This document shows, in pieces, positions 54,775 to 62,193 of a DNA stretch of 64,000 bases (positions are counted from its first letter, which is position 1; the number at the start of each line of letters is the position of its first letter). Source of the DNA: Pseudomonas sp. Q2-TVG4-2 (GTDB lineage: Bacteria > Pseudomonadota > Gammaproteobacteria > Pseudomonadales > Pseudomonadaceae); assembly GCF_013620795.1 (NCBI RefSeq), contig NZ_LGLW01000001.1:682001-746000 (forward strand). Reading direction: 5' to 3'. The translations under genes and the position numbers were made by a program. The notes beneath the pieces were generated by a model, which was not told the DNA's origin, made no database searches, and worked only from the letters and a program-made list of their open reading frames with translations.

Positions 54775-56508
54775 ATGAATCTTCCACCGCTGTTCGCCGC
54801 CTGGCGTCAAACCCTGCGATCAGGGTACGGGGGCCTCGAACTACGCGGTGATATCGCTGCAGGGATAACAGTTGGAATAATCGCCATTCCACTGGCCATG
54901 GCACTGGCAATTGCGGTGGGTGTTGCGCCACAGCATGGCCTGTATACGGTGCTGATCGCCGCGCCGCTGATCGCCCTGACCGGTGGCTCCAGATTCAACG
55001 TGTCCGGGCCCACAGCCGCGTTCGTGGTGATTCTGCTACCGATAACCCAGCAGTTCGGCATCGGTGGCCTACTTCTATGCACGATGCTCGCAGGACTGAT
55101 CCTGATAGCGCTCGGGCTGCTGCGCGCCGGCAAGCTGATCGCCTTCGTGCCTTATCCGGTCACCCTGGGCTTCACCGCAGGGATCGGCATCGTCATCGCG
55201 ACCCTGCAATTAAAGGATGTGCTCGGACTGACCCTCACCGAGCAACCTCAACATTATGTAGAACAGCTGGGCCTGCTAGTTCACGCATTGCCCAGCGCCC
55301 AGCCCGGCGACGCTCTTGTCGCCGCGCTTTGCCTGGCGACGTTGATCGTCTGGCCGCGCCTGGTGCCCAGGGTGCCTGGCCACCTTGTGGCTCTCATCGT
55401 CGGCGCGCTGGCCGGAATGGCGCTGGAATCCTCTGGCCTGGCCGTGGCCACGCTGGGCGAGCGCTTCAGCTACAGCGTGGACGGCGTGACGCATCCGGGC
55501 ATTCCGCCATTTCTGCCGGACTTTGCCTGGCCTTGGTTGTTGTCAGGCCCTGACGGACAGCCGTTGGTGCTGAGCTTCGAGTTGCTCCACCAGCTACTGG
55601 CCCCCGCTTGCGCCATCGCCATGCTGGCGGCCATCGAGTCGCTGCTCTGCGCCGTGATCGCCGATGGCATGACCGGTAGCAATCACGATCCGAATGCCGA
55701 GCTTCTGGGCCAAGGCATCGGCAACCTGGTCGCTCCTCTGTTCGGTGGCATCACCGCCACCGCGGCCATCGCCCGCAGCGCCACCAACGTGCGCGCTGGC
55801 GCCTTCTCACCACTGGCGGCGATCATTCATGCCGGTGTCGTGCTGGTGGCGATCCTGTGGCTGGCGCCGCTGTTCAGTTATCTGCCGATGGCCGCCCTGG
55901 CGGCGCTACTGCTTATGGTGGCCTGGAACATGAGCGAAGCGCCACATGTGCTCAAGACACTGCGCATCGCGCCCCGCAGCGATGTGCTGGTTTTGCTGAC
56001 CTGCCTGACCCTGACGGTGTTGTTCGATATGGTTCTGGCAGTTGGGGTCGGCCTATTGCTGGCTGCTGGGCTGTTCATAAAGCGCATGAGTGAACTGACC
56101 GATACCACGAGCCTGCGCTCCGGCCAGAGCCAGCTACTACAGGATCTACCCGAGCACGTCGCTGCCTACGCGATTCGGGGCCCCCTGTTCTTCGGCGCCG
56201 CCGAGAAGGCGCTGGGCGTGCTGCGGCGCTTCAATCCTGTGGTGAAGGTCGTCATCGTCGATATCAGTAATGTGCCGATGCTGGACATGACCGCGCTCGC
56301 GGCGCTGGAAAACGTTCTGCTGGATTACCGAAAGCAGGGTATCGCGCTGATCCTTTGCGGCAGCAGTGCACAAGTGAGGCTCAAGCTGCGTCGCGCCGGT
56401 ATTCATCTGCTTGAAGGGCAACTGCATTACGTACGCGATCTTGCCCAGGCGCGGGCAAAAGCCTTGCGCCTCCTGCCAGCAGATGCGGTGGCCGCAGCCG
56501 CCGGCTGA
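54775..56508 (+). CDS. SulP-family anion transporter with STAS domain (DauA-like)
   Basis: A 577-residue inner-membrane transporter. About 12 hydrophobic segments (about 25-420) include the SulP signatures RGDIAAGITVGIIAIPLAMALAIAVGVAPQHGLYTVLIA and GGSRFNVSGPTAAFVVIL, plus ALLFGGITATAAIARSATNVRAGAFSPLAA. A STAS domain (about 450-560, VKVVIVDISNVPMLDMTALAALENVL) closes it. It resembles E. coli DauA, a C4-dicarboxylate carrier, but substrates of SulP proteins vary (sulfate, bicarbonate, chloride). AAGGAG lies eight bases before the ATG. Confidence 0.88.
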   Translation: MNLPPLFAAWRQTLRSGYGGLELRGDIAAGITVGIIAIPLAMALAIAVGVAPQHGLYTVLIAAPLIALTGGSRFNVSGPTAAFVVILLPITQQFGIGGLLLCTMLAGLILIALGLLRAGKLIAFVPYPVTLGFTAGIGIVIATLQLKDVLGLTLTEQPQHYVEQLGLLVHALPSAQPGDALVAALCLATLIVWPRLVPRVPGHLVALIVGALAGMALESSGLAVATLGERFSYSVDGVTHPGIPPFLPDFAWPWLLSGPDGQPLVLSFELLHQLLAPACAIAMLAAIESLLCAVIADGMTGSNHDPNAELLGQGIGNLVAPLFGGITATAAIARSATNVRAGAFSPLAAIIHAGVVLVAILWLAPLFSYLPMAALAALLLMVAWNMSEAPHVLKTLRIAPRSDVLVLLTCLTLTVLFDMVLAVGVGLLLAAGLFIKRMSELTDTTSLRSGQSQLLQDLPEHVAAYAIRGPLFFGAAEKALGVLRRFNPVVKVVIVDISNVPMLDMTALAALENVLLDYRKQGIALILCGSSAQVRLKLRRAGIHLLEGQLHYVRDLAQARAKALRLLPADAVAAAAG

Positions 56509-56575
56509 TGCGCTCCGGCCGGACGAGGGGCGAGGGCCCGGCTCCCGCGCCCTCGGTCTGGCCGGCCAAACGATG

Positions 56576-57487
56576 TTAGCCGGCGTGCTTCTGCAGGTTG
56601 GCCATCATTTCCTTCAGCGCTTCCATATTGTCAGCCGGATGCGCGGCATTTTCGAAATTGCAGATCTGCTGCCAGTTGGCCGCGACGTCTTCGGCCTCGA
56701 AGCCTGCCCTTGGGTCGAAACCGGCACCCAGGCTGCGCTCCCAGCGCACCTTGCCCATCCAGCCGCCACCCACTTCGAACAGCCCAGATGTCTCCTGGCA
56801 TTGCTCGCTCGCCAGATACACCACCAGCGGGCTTACCAGCTCAGGCTTGAGTTGTTCGAAGACCTGCGGAGGGATAAGACCTTCGGTCATCCGCGTGCCG
56901 CCGGTAGGCGCGATGGCATTTACCAGGATGTTATTTTTGCGGCCTTCCAGGGCCAAGGTGCGGGTCAGCCCGTAGAGGCCAAGCTTGGCCATGCCGTAGT
57001 TGGACTGGCCAAAGTTGCCGTAGATACCGGAGGTGGACGCGGTGAAGATCACCCGGCCATAACCCTGCTCGCGCATGTGCGGCCAGGCCGCGCGGGTAAC
57101 CTTGTAGGCGCCTTCGACGTGAACCTTGTACACCAGGTCCCAGTCGGCATCGTCCATCTTGTGAAACGTCTTGTCGCGCAGGATGCCGGCGTTGTTCACC
57201 ACGACGTCGATGCGGCCGAAGGCATCGAGCGCATGCTGCACGATCTTCTCACCGTCGGTAACCGAGTCGTGGTTGGCCACCGCCGTACCGCCGGCCTGGC
57301 GAATCTCTTCCACCACCCGATCGGCCGCCGAACTGTTGGCACCTTCGCCCTGAGCGCTACCGCCGAGATCGTTGACTATCACTTTAGCGCCATGACGAGC
57401 GAATAGCAGCGCGTGGGCGCGACCGAGTCCGCCACCGGCGCCGGTCACGATTACCACCTTGTCTTCGAAGCGGATGGCTTCACTCAT
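56576..57487 (-). CDS. short-chain dehydrogenase (3-hydroxyacyl-CoA dehydrogenase-like)
   Basis: A 303-residue SDR. The cofactor motif is TGAGGGLGRAHALLFARHGAKVIVNDLGG (about 16-43), the NAG motif is VVNNAGILRDKTF and the catalytic YxxxK is YGMAKLGLYGLTR (about 165). The C-terminal extension (about 225-303, SGLFEVGGGWMGKVRWERSLGA) is typical of the dehydrogenase domain of peroxisomal multifunctional enzyme type 2. GGAGG is eight bases before the ATG at 57487. It probably acts in fatty-acid or steroid-like acyl-CoA oxidation. Confidence 0.88.
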   Translation of the reverse strand: MSEAIRFEDKVVIVTGAGGGLGRAHALLFARHGAKVIVNDLGGSAQGEGANSSAADRVVEEIRQAGGTAVANHDSVTDGEKIVQHALDAFGRIDVVVNNAGILRDKTFHKMDDADWDLVYKVHVEGAYKVTRAAWPHMREQGYGRVIFTASTSGIYGNFGQSNYGMAKLGLYGLTRTLALEGRKNNILVNAIAPTGGTRMTEGLIPPQVFEQLKPELVSPLVVYLASEQCQETSGLFEVGGGWMGKVRWERSLGAGFDPRAGFEAEDVAANWQQICNFENAAHPADNMEALKEMMANLQKHAG

Positions 57488-57750
57488 TCGGCATTCCTCC
57501 AGCAGATTGTTATTGGATGACGTTGCATGTGCGCGCGAGTGTCGACGAGGCCAACCCGGCTCACAATCAAACGCCCGCGAATGAATGCCCCGGCATAACG
57601 CTGCGGGATGATGGCGGGCCACGACCGAAGCAGGCAGTGATCGATGGGAATCCTGCCCCTGCCTGCTGCCGCTGACGCAAAGGTCTGGCTATTTTTCGCC
57701 CGACCATCCACAGCCCACGCGCCCCGGGTGTTTCGCACTTATCTCCCCAC

Positions 57751-57787
57751 GTTATCCACAGAACACCCCACAGCTATTCTGGATAAC
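57751..57787 (+). repeat. composite DnaA-box repeat, copy 1
   Basis: GTTATCCACAG, seven bases, CACAG, seven bases, GGATAAC. TTATCCACA (57752-57760) is a perfect DnaA box; the outer ends GTTATCC and GGATAAC are inverted repeats. Followed directly by AT-rich DNA. Confidence 0.8.
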
Positions 57788-57935
57788 TTAAACCGCTTCA
57801 CCCCCTGCTCAGCCAAAAATAAATCTCCAAAATCTCTTTATTTCAACGGTTTACTAACTTCGCTCTCGATTTGATCGAGATCGCACAATTGACGCAATGC
57901 GGCAGGCGGTGCGCCTTTGAGAAACCCCGCCAGAG

Positions 57936-57972
57936 GTTATCCACAGAGAGGTGCACAGCGATAGGCGATAAC
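57936..57972 (+). repeat. composite DnaA-box repeat, copy 2
   Basis: Same 37-base architecture: GTTATCCACAG, seven bases, CACAG, seven bases, CGATAAC. One mismatch in the right half-site. It is preceded by AGAG, as is copy 4. Confidence 0.8.
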
Positions 57973-58071
57973 CGAACTGGAACGCTATCGAAGCGATGCC
58001 CAGAAACTAAGAGCAGCCTGACGAACAGAGCGACAGCCTTTCGCCCGTCAAGAACAGCGCCGGAGGCCATC

Positions 58072-58161
58072 ATGTCCAGTTTCGATTTTTTTCAGACGTT
58101 ATTCGCCAACTACGCACTAGCTGTCAGTGGCGGCTGCCGCGAGGGATGCCTTGGATGCTGA
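58072..58161 (+). CDS. possible 29-residue Cys-rich small protein
   Basis: ATG at 58072 with CGGAGG five bases upstream, an excellent ribosome-binding site. The peptide opens MSSFDFFQTLFANYALAVS, a hydrophobic helix of about 15 residues, and ends GGCREGCLGC with three cysteines (CxxxCxxC). I recognise no family. The reading frame is open for 200 bases upstream, but no other start has a good Shine-Dalgarno. It lies 67 bases upstream of the LOG gene, possibly in the same transcript. Coding status is uncertain. Confidence 0.4.
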   Translation: MSSFDFFQTLFANYALAVSGGCREGCLGC

Positions 58162-58228
58162 TTCGACCCCGTGACCTTCACCTGGCGTCGGGGTTAATCT
58201 GCTGGCCACTTGAATGACGGAGTGACCG

Positions 58229-58810
58229 ATGTCCCTGCAATCGATCTGCATATTCTGTGGTGCCAGTACGGGTACTAATCCCATTTATCGAGAAGCAGCC
58301 ATCGCGATGGGCCAGACCCTGGCGGCGAACGGCATCAGGCTGATCTACGGCGGAGGTGCGGTTGGGTTGATGGGCGTGGTGGCCGATGCCGCCATGACCG
58401 CCGGTGGCGAAGTGATCGGCATTATTCCGCGGAGTCTGAAAGAGTCGGAAATCGGCCATACAGGCCTGACGCGATTGGAAGTGGTCGACGGCATGCACGC
58501 ACGCAAAGCACGCATGGCCGAACTCTCCGATGCCTTCATAGCGCTGCCGGGCGGCCTCGGCACCCTGGAAGAATTGTTCGAAGTCTGGACCTGGGGCCAA
58601 CTGGGCTATCACAGCAAGCCGCTCGGGCTGCTAGATACCAACCAGTTCTATAGCAAGCTGAGCCACTTCTTGGACCATCTCGTCGAGGAGGGCTTTGTGA
58701 AGGTGAAGTACCGCGCCATGCTGCAGCGCAGCGACTCCCCTCGGGATCTTCTGCAACTGCTTAACGCTTGGCAGCCCAGCATTCATAGCCGCTGGGAGAA
58801 TTCCCAGTGA
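58229..58810 (+). CDS. LOG-family protein (cytokinin riboside 5'-monophosphate phosphoribohydrolase)
   Basis: A 193-residue Rossmann-fold nucleotide hydrolase that removes ribose-5-phosphate from nucleoside monophosphates. The signature [16 protein letters not shown] (about 107-122) contains the catalytic Glu, and GMHARKARM (Arg about 91) and [18 protein letters not shown] (about 38) form the substrate site. Bacterial members process adenine-type nucleotides; the plant-hormone role is not implied. It lies between the two DnaA-box-bearing intergenic regions. Confidence 0.92.
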   Translation: MSLQSICIFCGASTGTNPIYREAAIAMGQTLAANGIRLIYGGGAVGLMGVVADAAMTAGGEVIGIIPRSLKESEIGHTGLTRLEVVDGMHARKARMAELSDAFIALPGGLGTLEELFEVWTWGQLGYHSKPLGLLDTNQFYSKLSHFLDHLVEEGFVKVKYRAMLQRSDSPRDLLQLLNAWQPSIHSRWENSQ

Positions 58811-58910
58811 CGTGGACAAGCCCCCCGGTGCCGTGGGCGGAAAGCTGTATGAAAATTGAACAACTTTTCGCAACCCGGAGGCCATGGCGCTCTCAATGAC
58901 TTTACCGGTG

Positions 58911-58947
58911 GTTATCCACAGCTCTCTCCACAGCAAACGGGGATAAG
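58911..58947 (+). repeat. composite DnaA-box repeat, copy 3
   Basis: GTTATCCACAG, seven bases, CACAG, seven bases, GGATAAG. One mismatch at the last position. TTATCCACA at 58912-58920. Confidence 0.8.
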
Positions 58948-59114
58948 TGGTTATGAACAATCTAACCTAGCAAAAAAACCGTTGCGGAACAGTCGCTAAC
59001 GCCTTGTGCGGAGCGTGCCAATGTGCGTACCAGCACCGCTTCTGAGCGTTGATCAAAGCGTGATCAGCCAACGCTAACGCTAGTGCCGCACGGCTCGGGA
59101 CGGTCAGCCCAGAG

Positions 59115-59151
59115 GTTATCCACAGATCGTTGCACAGATACCTTGGATAAC
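59115..59151 (+). repeat. composite DnaA-box repeat, copy 4
   Basis: GTTATCCACAG, seven bases, CACAG, seven bases, GGATAAC, with no mismatch to copy 1 in the fixed positions. Preceded by AGAG and followed closely by the palindrome at 59154-59173. Confidence 0.8.
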
Positions 59152-59153
59152 TC

Positions 59154-59173
59154 AGTTCTGTTCGGAACGAACT
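59154..59173. repeat. nested palindrome beside DnaA-box copy 4
   Basis: AGTTC (59154-59158) pairs with GAACT (59169-59173) and GTTC (59160-59163) with GAAC (59165-59168). It resembles a dimeric regulator site and lies two bases after copy 4. Confidence 0.45.
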
Positions 59174-59282
59174 CCCCTGCATCTGTCGGTTCAAACAAAT
59201 CATGCAAACCTGTCGGGAGCAGCCCTATGCGTATCTTGCCTCCTCCGGAAACCCCACCGCTTCCACATAAGGCAGGCTCCCA

Positions 59283-59768
59283 GTGACGTCCTTTCTCGGG
59301 TTGGTGCTGGTGGCTTTCGTCTGCTTTGCCCTGGTCTTTCTTATCAAGCAGCGGCAGTTCAACCATCCCGCCTTACGGATGCCATATCAGCTGAAGCGTC
59401 CATTCTTTCAACCGAGCGAAGGCGAGCTGTTGGCATTGCTGCAGCAAGCGGCCGGTGATGACCATTTGATCCTGAGCAAGGTGCGAGTCGCTGATGTGGT
59501 CGAAGTGACAGCGATTCCCCGGCGAGCCCCCTGGTACCAGGCGGTTAACCGGATATCCGCGGCACGCTTCGATTTTCTTCTTTGTGACCGGGCCACGCTG
59601 GAGCCTCGTTGCGCCATCGAAATGGAGCAGGCATCTGATGCGAATGCCTTTCTCGATGAGCTTTGCCAAACGATCGGCCTGCCCCTGGTACGCCTGGCCC
59701 CGGAAACGGCACGCTCATACGGAGATGTACGCACCGCGATCGATAAGGCCACCGCAACGGCTGCCTGA
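59283..59768 (+). CDS. DUF2726 domain-containing membrane-anchored protein
   Basis: A 161-residue protein with one N-terminal helix (FLGLVLVAFVCFALVFLI, 4-21). The DUF2726 domain spans about 40-150: RPFFQPSEGELLALLQQAAGDDHLILSKVRVADVVEV and ISAARFDFLLCDRATLEPRCAIEMEQ, which has a restriction-endonuclease-like D...E-x-E pattern. The activity is unknown. The start lies 131 bases after DnaA-box repeat copy 4. Confidence 0.85.
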   Translation: MTSFLGLVLVAFVCFALVFLIKQRQFNHPALRMPYQLKRPFFQPSEGELLALLQQAAGDDHLILSKVRVADVVEVTAIPRRAPWYQAVNRISAARFDFLLCDRATLEPRCAIEMEQASDANAFLDELCQTIGLPLVRLAPETARSYGDVRTAIDKATATAA

Positions 59769-59992
59769 CCGCATCGCGTCGAGCCATTCGGCCGAGCCAC
59801 TTGATGTGCATAGCAAAGCACCGCCCCCGAAACGACACTCGAAGCAAAAGCCAGCAGCGCTGCAGCTGACCGAAGCGACAGGCTACAAGGGAACAGGACG
59901 TCACGGTGCTGCTCGAGTCGATTGATATTGAGCAGCGGCATAACCCTGACTCTGAGCACCGCTGAGGCTTCTCTGGACCAAGGAATCCGATA

Positions 59993-60499
59993 ATGGGTGG
60001 TTTGCTGCGCAACGTACTGACTCTGTTTCTGGCGCTGCTGCGCCGCGAGCGTAAGGCGCCCGACCAGACGCTATCCGCTCGCTTTCTGGTGACCCCTCTG
60101 GATGTTGGCGTCATCAAGCTCAAGAGTGACCGCTATCTACGTCTGACCGAGGCTGCGCAGATCGACTTTCTCGTGCGCACCGGCCTGTTTGGCACGCTGG
60201 TGCGCCGGCGTTATGCCTTCGTCAACGCCTCGGTGCTGATTCGCTTCACCGCTCCGATCAAGCTCTTCAGTTGGTTGACGATTGAATCGCGAGTGCTCTA
60301 TCACGACGCCCGTGCTACCTACCTCGAGCATGTTTTCCTCAGCGGAGCCGTTCGTTGCGCCTGTGTGCTGGTAAAGATGAAATTCAAACACGGCCGACAG
60401 ACGATCGCCCCGCCAGCGCTTCTTGGCAGCGCCGGCTGCACAGACAAGCCAGATTATTTGCAGGCTTGGGACGACACCCTCGCGCAAAACTGGCCATGA
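59993..60499 (+). CDS. hotdog-fold thioesterase-family protein
   Basis: A 168-residue protein with the acyl-ACP/acyl-CoA thioesterase-like (4HBT_2) pattern: TPLDVGVIKLKSDRYLRLTEAAQIDFLVRTGLFGTLVRRRYAFVNASVLIRFTAPIKLFSWLTIESRVLYHD. The Asp near the start of the central helix fits the family catalytic position. An N-terminal hydrophobic stretch (LLRNVLTLFLALL) could be a membrane anchor. AAGGA lies nine bases before the ATG. Substrate unknown. Confidence 0.8.
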   Translation: MGGLLRNVLTLFLALLRRERKAPDQTLSARFLVTPLDVGVIKLKSDRYLRLTEAAQIDFLVRTGLFGTLVRRRYAFVNASVLIRFTAPIKLFSWLTIESRVLYHDARATYLEHVFLSGAVRCACVLVKMKFKHGRQTIAPPALLGSAGCTDKPDYLQAWDDTLAQNWP

Positions 60500-60535
60500 T
60501 CCCCAACCAGAGACGATCCTTAACGTGAAATCTAC

Positions 60536-61558
60536 ATGCCATTGAAATCCCGCCTTGCCGCGCTGTTCGAACAGGGCTCACGGTTGATTCGCCGCTATCC
60601 GGGCACAGTGGCGCTATTTGGCTTCTGCTCGGGTATCGCCAGTTTTGTACTGGTGGAGCGCCATGCCGGTTTGGCGAAGGTGATCGCGGCGACCATGCTG
60701 GCCAGCTGGCTCTGGCTGATGCTGGAAAACAGCCTGCGCCGCGGCCTGGAACGCCATTTCGGCTGGAAAGTGCCACGTCCCGTGCTGCGCTACGTCACGC
60801 AGATGGTGCATCAGGAAAGCCTGTTCTTCATCATTCCGTTCTTCTTCATTACCACCACCTGGAACAGCGGCCAGGCGGTGTTCACGGTGATATTGGGCGT
60901 CGCGGCATTGGTCTCATTGGTCGACCCGCTTTACTACAAGTGGCTGGCACCGCGCCGCTGGGTCTACCTGGCATTCCATGCCCTGACGCTGTTCGCGGTT
61001 CTGCTGACTGCGCTACCCATCATCTTTCACCTGTCCACTCCGCAGAGTTACCTCTGTTCGTTGATCATCGCTGTGTTGCTGGCGCTACCCAGCCTCAGGG
61101 GGTTGTTCCCCGAATGGAACTGGAAAAGCATGATTGCGGTTCCGCTACTGGCGGCGATCGTCGGTCTTGCCGGCTGGGTGGGCCGCACCTGGGTACCGCC
61201 GGCTACGCTCTGGCTCAACGATGTCGCGGTGACCATGAGCATGGACGACGCATCACGAGAGCCCGGCAACCGCCTGCGTCAGCTATCCAGCCGCGAGCTT
61301 CACGGCAATGGCCTCTACGCCTTTACCGCGATCAACGCACCGCGGGGGTTGAAGGAGCGCATCTTCCATGTATGGGAGCACAACGGCCGGCGTGTCGATC
61401 GTATACCGCTGGACATCAGCGGAGGACGCGATGCGGGCTACCGCGCCTGGACCCATAAGCGCAATTTCCCGAACAAGGCGCAAGGCCGTTGGCGCGTACG
61501 GGTCATGACCGAAGCTGGACAAATGATCGGCATGCTGCGTTTCGAGGTCACCGAATGA
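60536..61558 (+). CDS. DUF5924 / DUF2914 membrane protein
   Basis: A 340-residue inner-membrane protein. About six or seven hydrophobic segments (about 20-225) form the DUF5924 part. The C-terminal DUF2914 domain (about 245-338) has SSRELHGNGLYAFTAINAPRGLKERIFHVWEHNGRRVDRIPLDISGGRDAGYRAWTHKRNFP and is probably periplasmic. The function is unknown. No clear ribosome-binding site precedes the ATG. It follows the thioesterase gene by 36 bases. Confidence 0.85.
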   Translation: MPLKSRLAALFEQGSRLIRRYPGTVALFGFCSGIASFVLVERHAGLAKVIAATMLASWLWLMLENSLRRGLERHFGWKVPRPVLRYVTQMVHQESLFFIIPFFFITTTWNSGQAVFTVILGVAALVSLVDPLYYKWLAPRRWVYLAFHALTLFAVLLTALPIIFHLSTPQSYLCSLIIAVLLALPSLRGLFPEWNWKSMIAVPLLAAIVGLAGWVGRTWVPPATLWLNDVAVTMSMDDASREPGNRLRQLSSRELHGNGLYAFTAINAPRGLKERIFHVWEHNGRRVDRIPLDISGGRDAGYRAWTHKRNFPNKAQGRWRVRVMTEAGQMIGMLRFEVTE

Positions 61559-61623
61559 ACCGCCATGCGCGGCATGACTCGAATTCTAGATACACGCGAT
61601 CGCCGAGCTAGCCGGGGGAAGTC

Positions 61624-62151
61624 ATGGAATGGTGGGAGATACTGGGCCGCACCGTTGCGTCGGAATTTTCCGACATTCCCGATCTAGAACATGGCATTCG
61701 CGTATCCATACGGCTGCTCTTGGCCGCAGCGCTCGGCGGTGTGCTGGGCTATGAACGAGAGTACAAGGGCAAGGCGGCCGGGCTGCGAACCCATATGCTG
61801 GTGGCCCTGGGTGCGGCGCTGTTCGTGCTGGTACCGCTGGAAGCTGGTATGCCGCTCCAGGACCTGTCGCGAGTGATGCAGGGCATCATTACCGGGATCG
61901 GCTTTCTCGGCGCTGGCACTATCCTTAAGGGTAGTTCGCAGCGGGACGTCAAAGGCCTGACCACAGCAGCCGGAATCTGGCTGACCGCCGCCATTGGCGT
62001 CGCCACCGGGCTGGGCCATGAGGCCACCGCAGTGCTCACGACGGGCTTCGCACTGGTAATTTTTCTGCTGATGCCGAAACTGGAGCAGCATGCCGCCAGA
62101 ACTGCCCGACATGACGGCAAACAGGGCCGCGACCGCGAGCAAGGCCCTTGA
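61624..62151 (+). CDS. MgtC/SapB-family membrane protein
   Basis: A 175-residue inner-membrane protein with four or five helices. The MgtC signature is LLLAAALGGVLGYEREYKGKAAGLRTHMLVALGAALFVLVP (about 30-72), then MQGIITGIGFLGAGTILKGSSQRDVKGLTTAAGIWLTAAIGVATGLG. It lacks the long C-terminal domain of virulence MgtC proteins, so SapB-like is more apt; some members modulate ATP synthase or magnesium homeostasis. GGGGGAAG is five bases before the ATG. Confidence 0.9.
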   Translation: MEWWEILGRTVASEFSDIPDLEHGIRVSIRLLLAAALGGVLGYEREYKGKAAGLRTHMLVALGAALFVLVPLEAGMPLQDLSRVMQGIITGIGFLGAGTILKGSSQRDVKGLTTAAGIWLTAAIGVATGLGHEATAVLTTGFALVIFLLMPKLEQHAARTARHDGKQGRDREQGP

Positions 62152-62193
62152 TCCAGCACGTTGCGCCACTCAGCGACACACTAGGAGCCGCCC

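Larger units (their letters stand above)
57488..58071. other. origin-like intergenic region, left half
   Basis: A 584-base gap containing composite DnaA-box repeats 1 and 2. Between them is DNA strikingly AT-rich for this genome (57788-57870, with AAAAATAAATCT and TCTCTTTATTTCAA). No supported gene except the 29-codon frame at its right end. Comparable to the gap at 58811-59282. Confidence 0.6.
58811..59282. other. origin-like intergenic region, right half
   Basis: A 472-base gap with composite DnaA-box repeats 3 and 4. It also holds an A-rich tract (58970-58979, CAAAAAAACC), a nested inverted repeat at 59045-59075 (AGCGTTG/CAACGCT and TGATCA twice), repeated GCTAACGC (58995, 59073) and a palindrome at 59154-59173. 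No supported gene. Confidence 0.6.

Noticed and set aside
57871-58161. 96-codon frame containing the 29-residue peptide
   Set aside because: The longer version runs through DnaA-box copy 2 and has no ribosome-binding site; only the short form has one.
57488-59282. The chromosomal oriC itself
   Set aside because: Pseudomonad oriC lies by rpmH/dnaA/dnaN, none of which is here. The DnaA boxes are reported as an unusual locus and not called the main origin.
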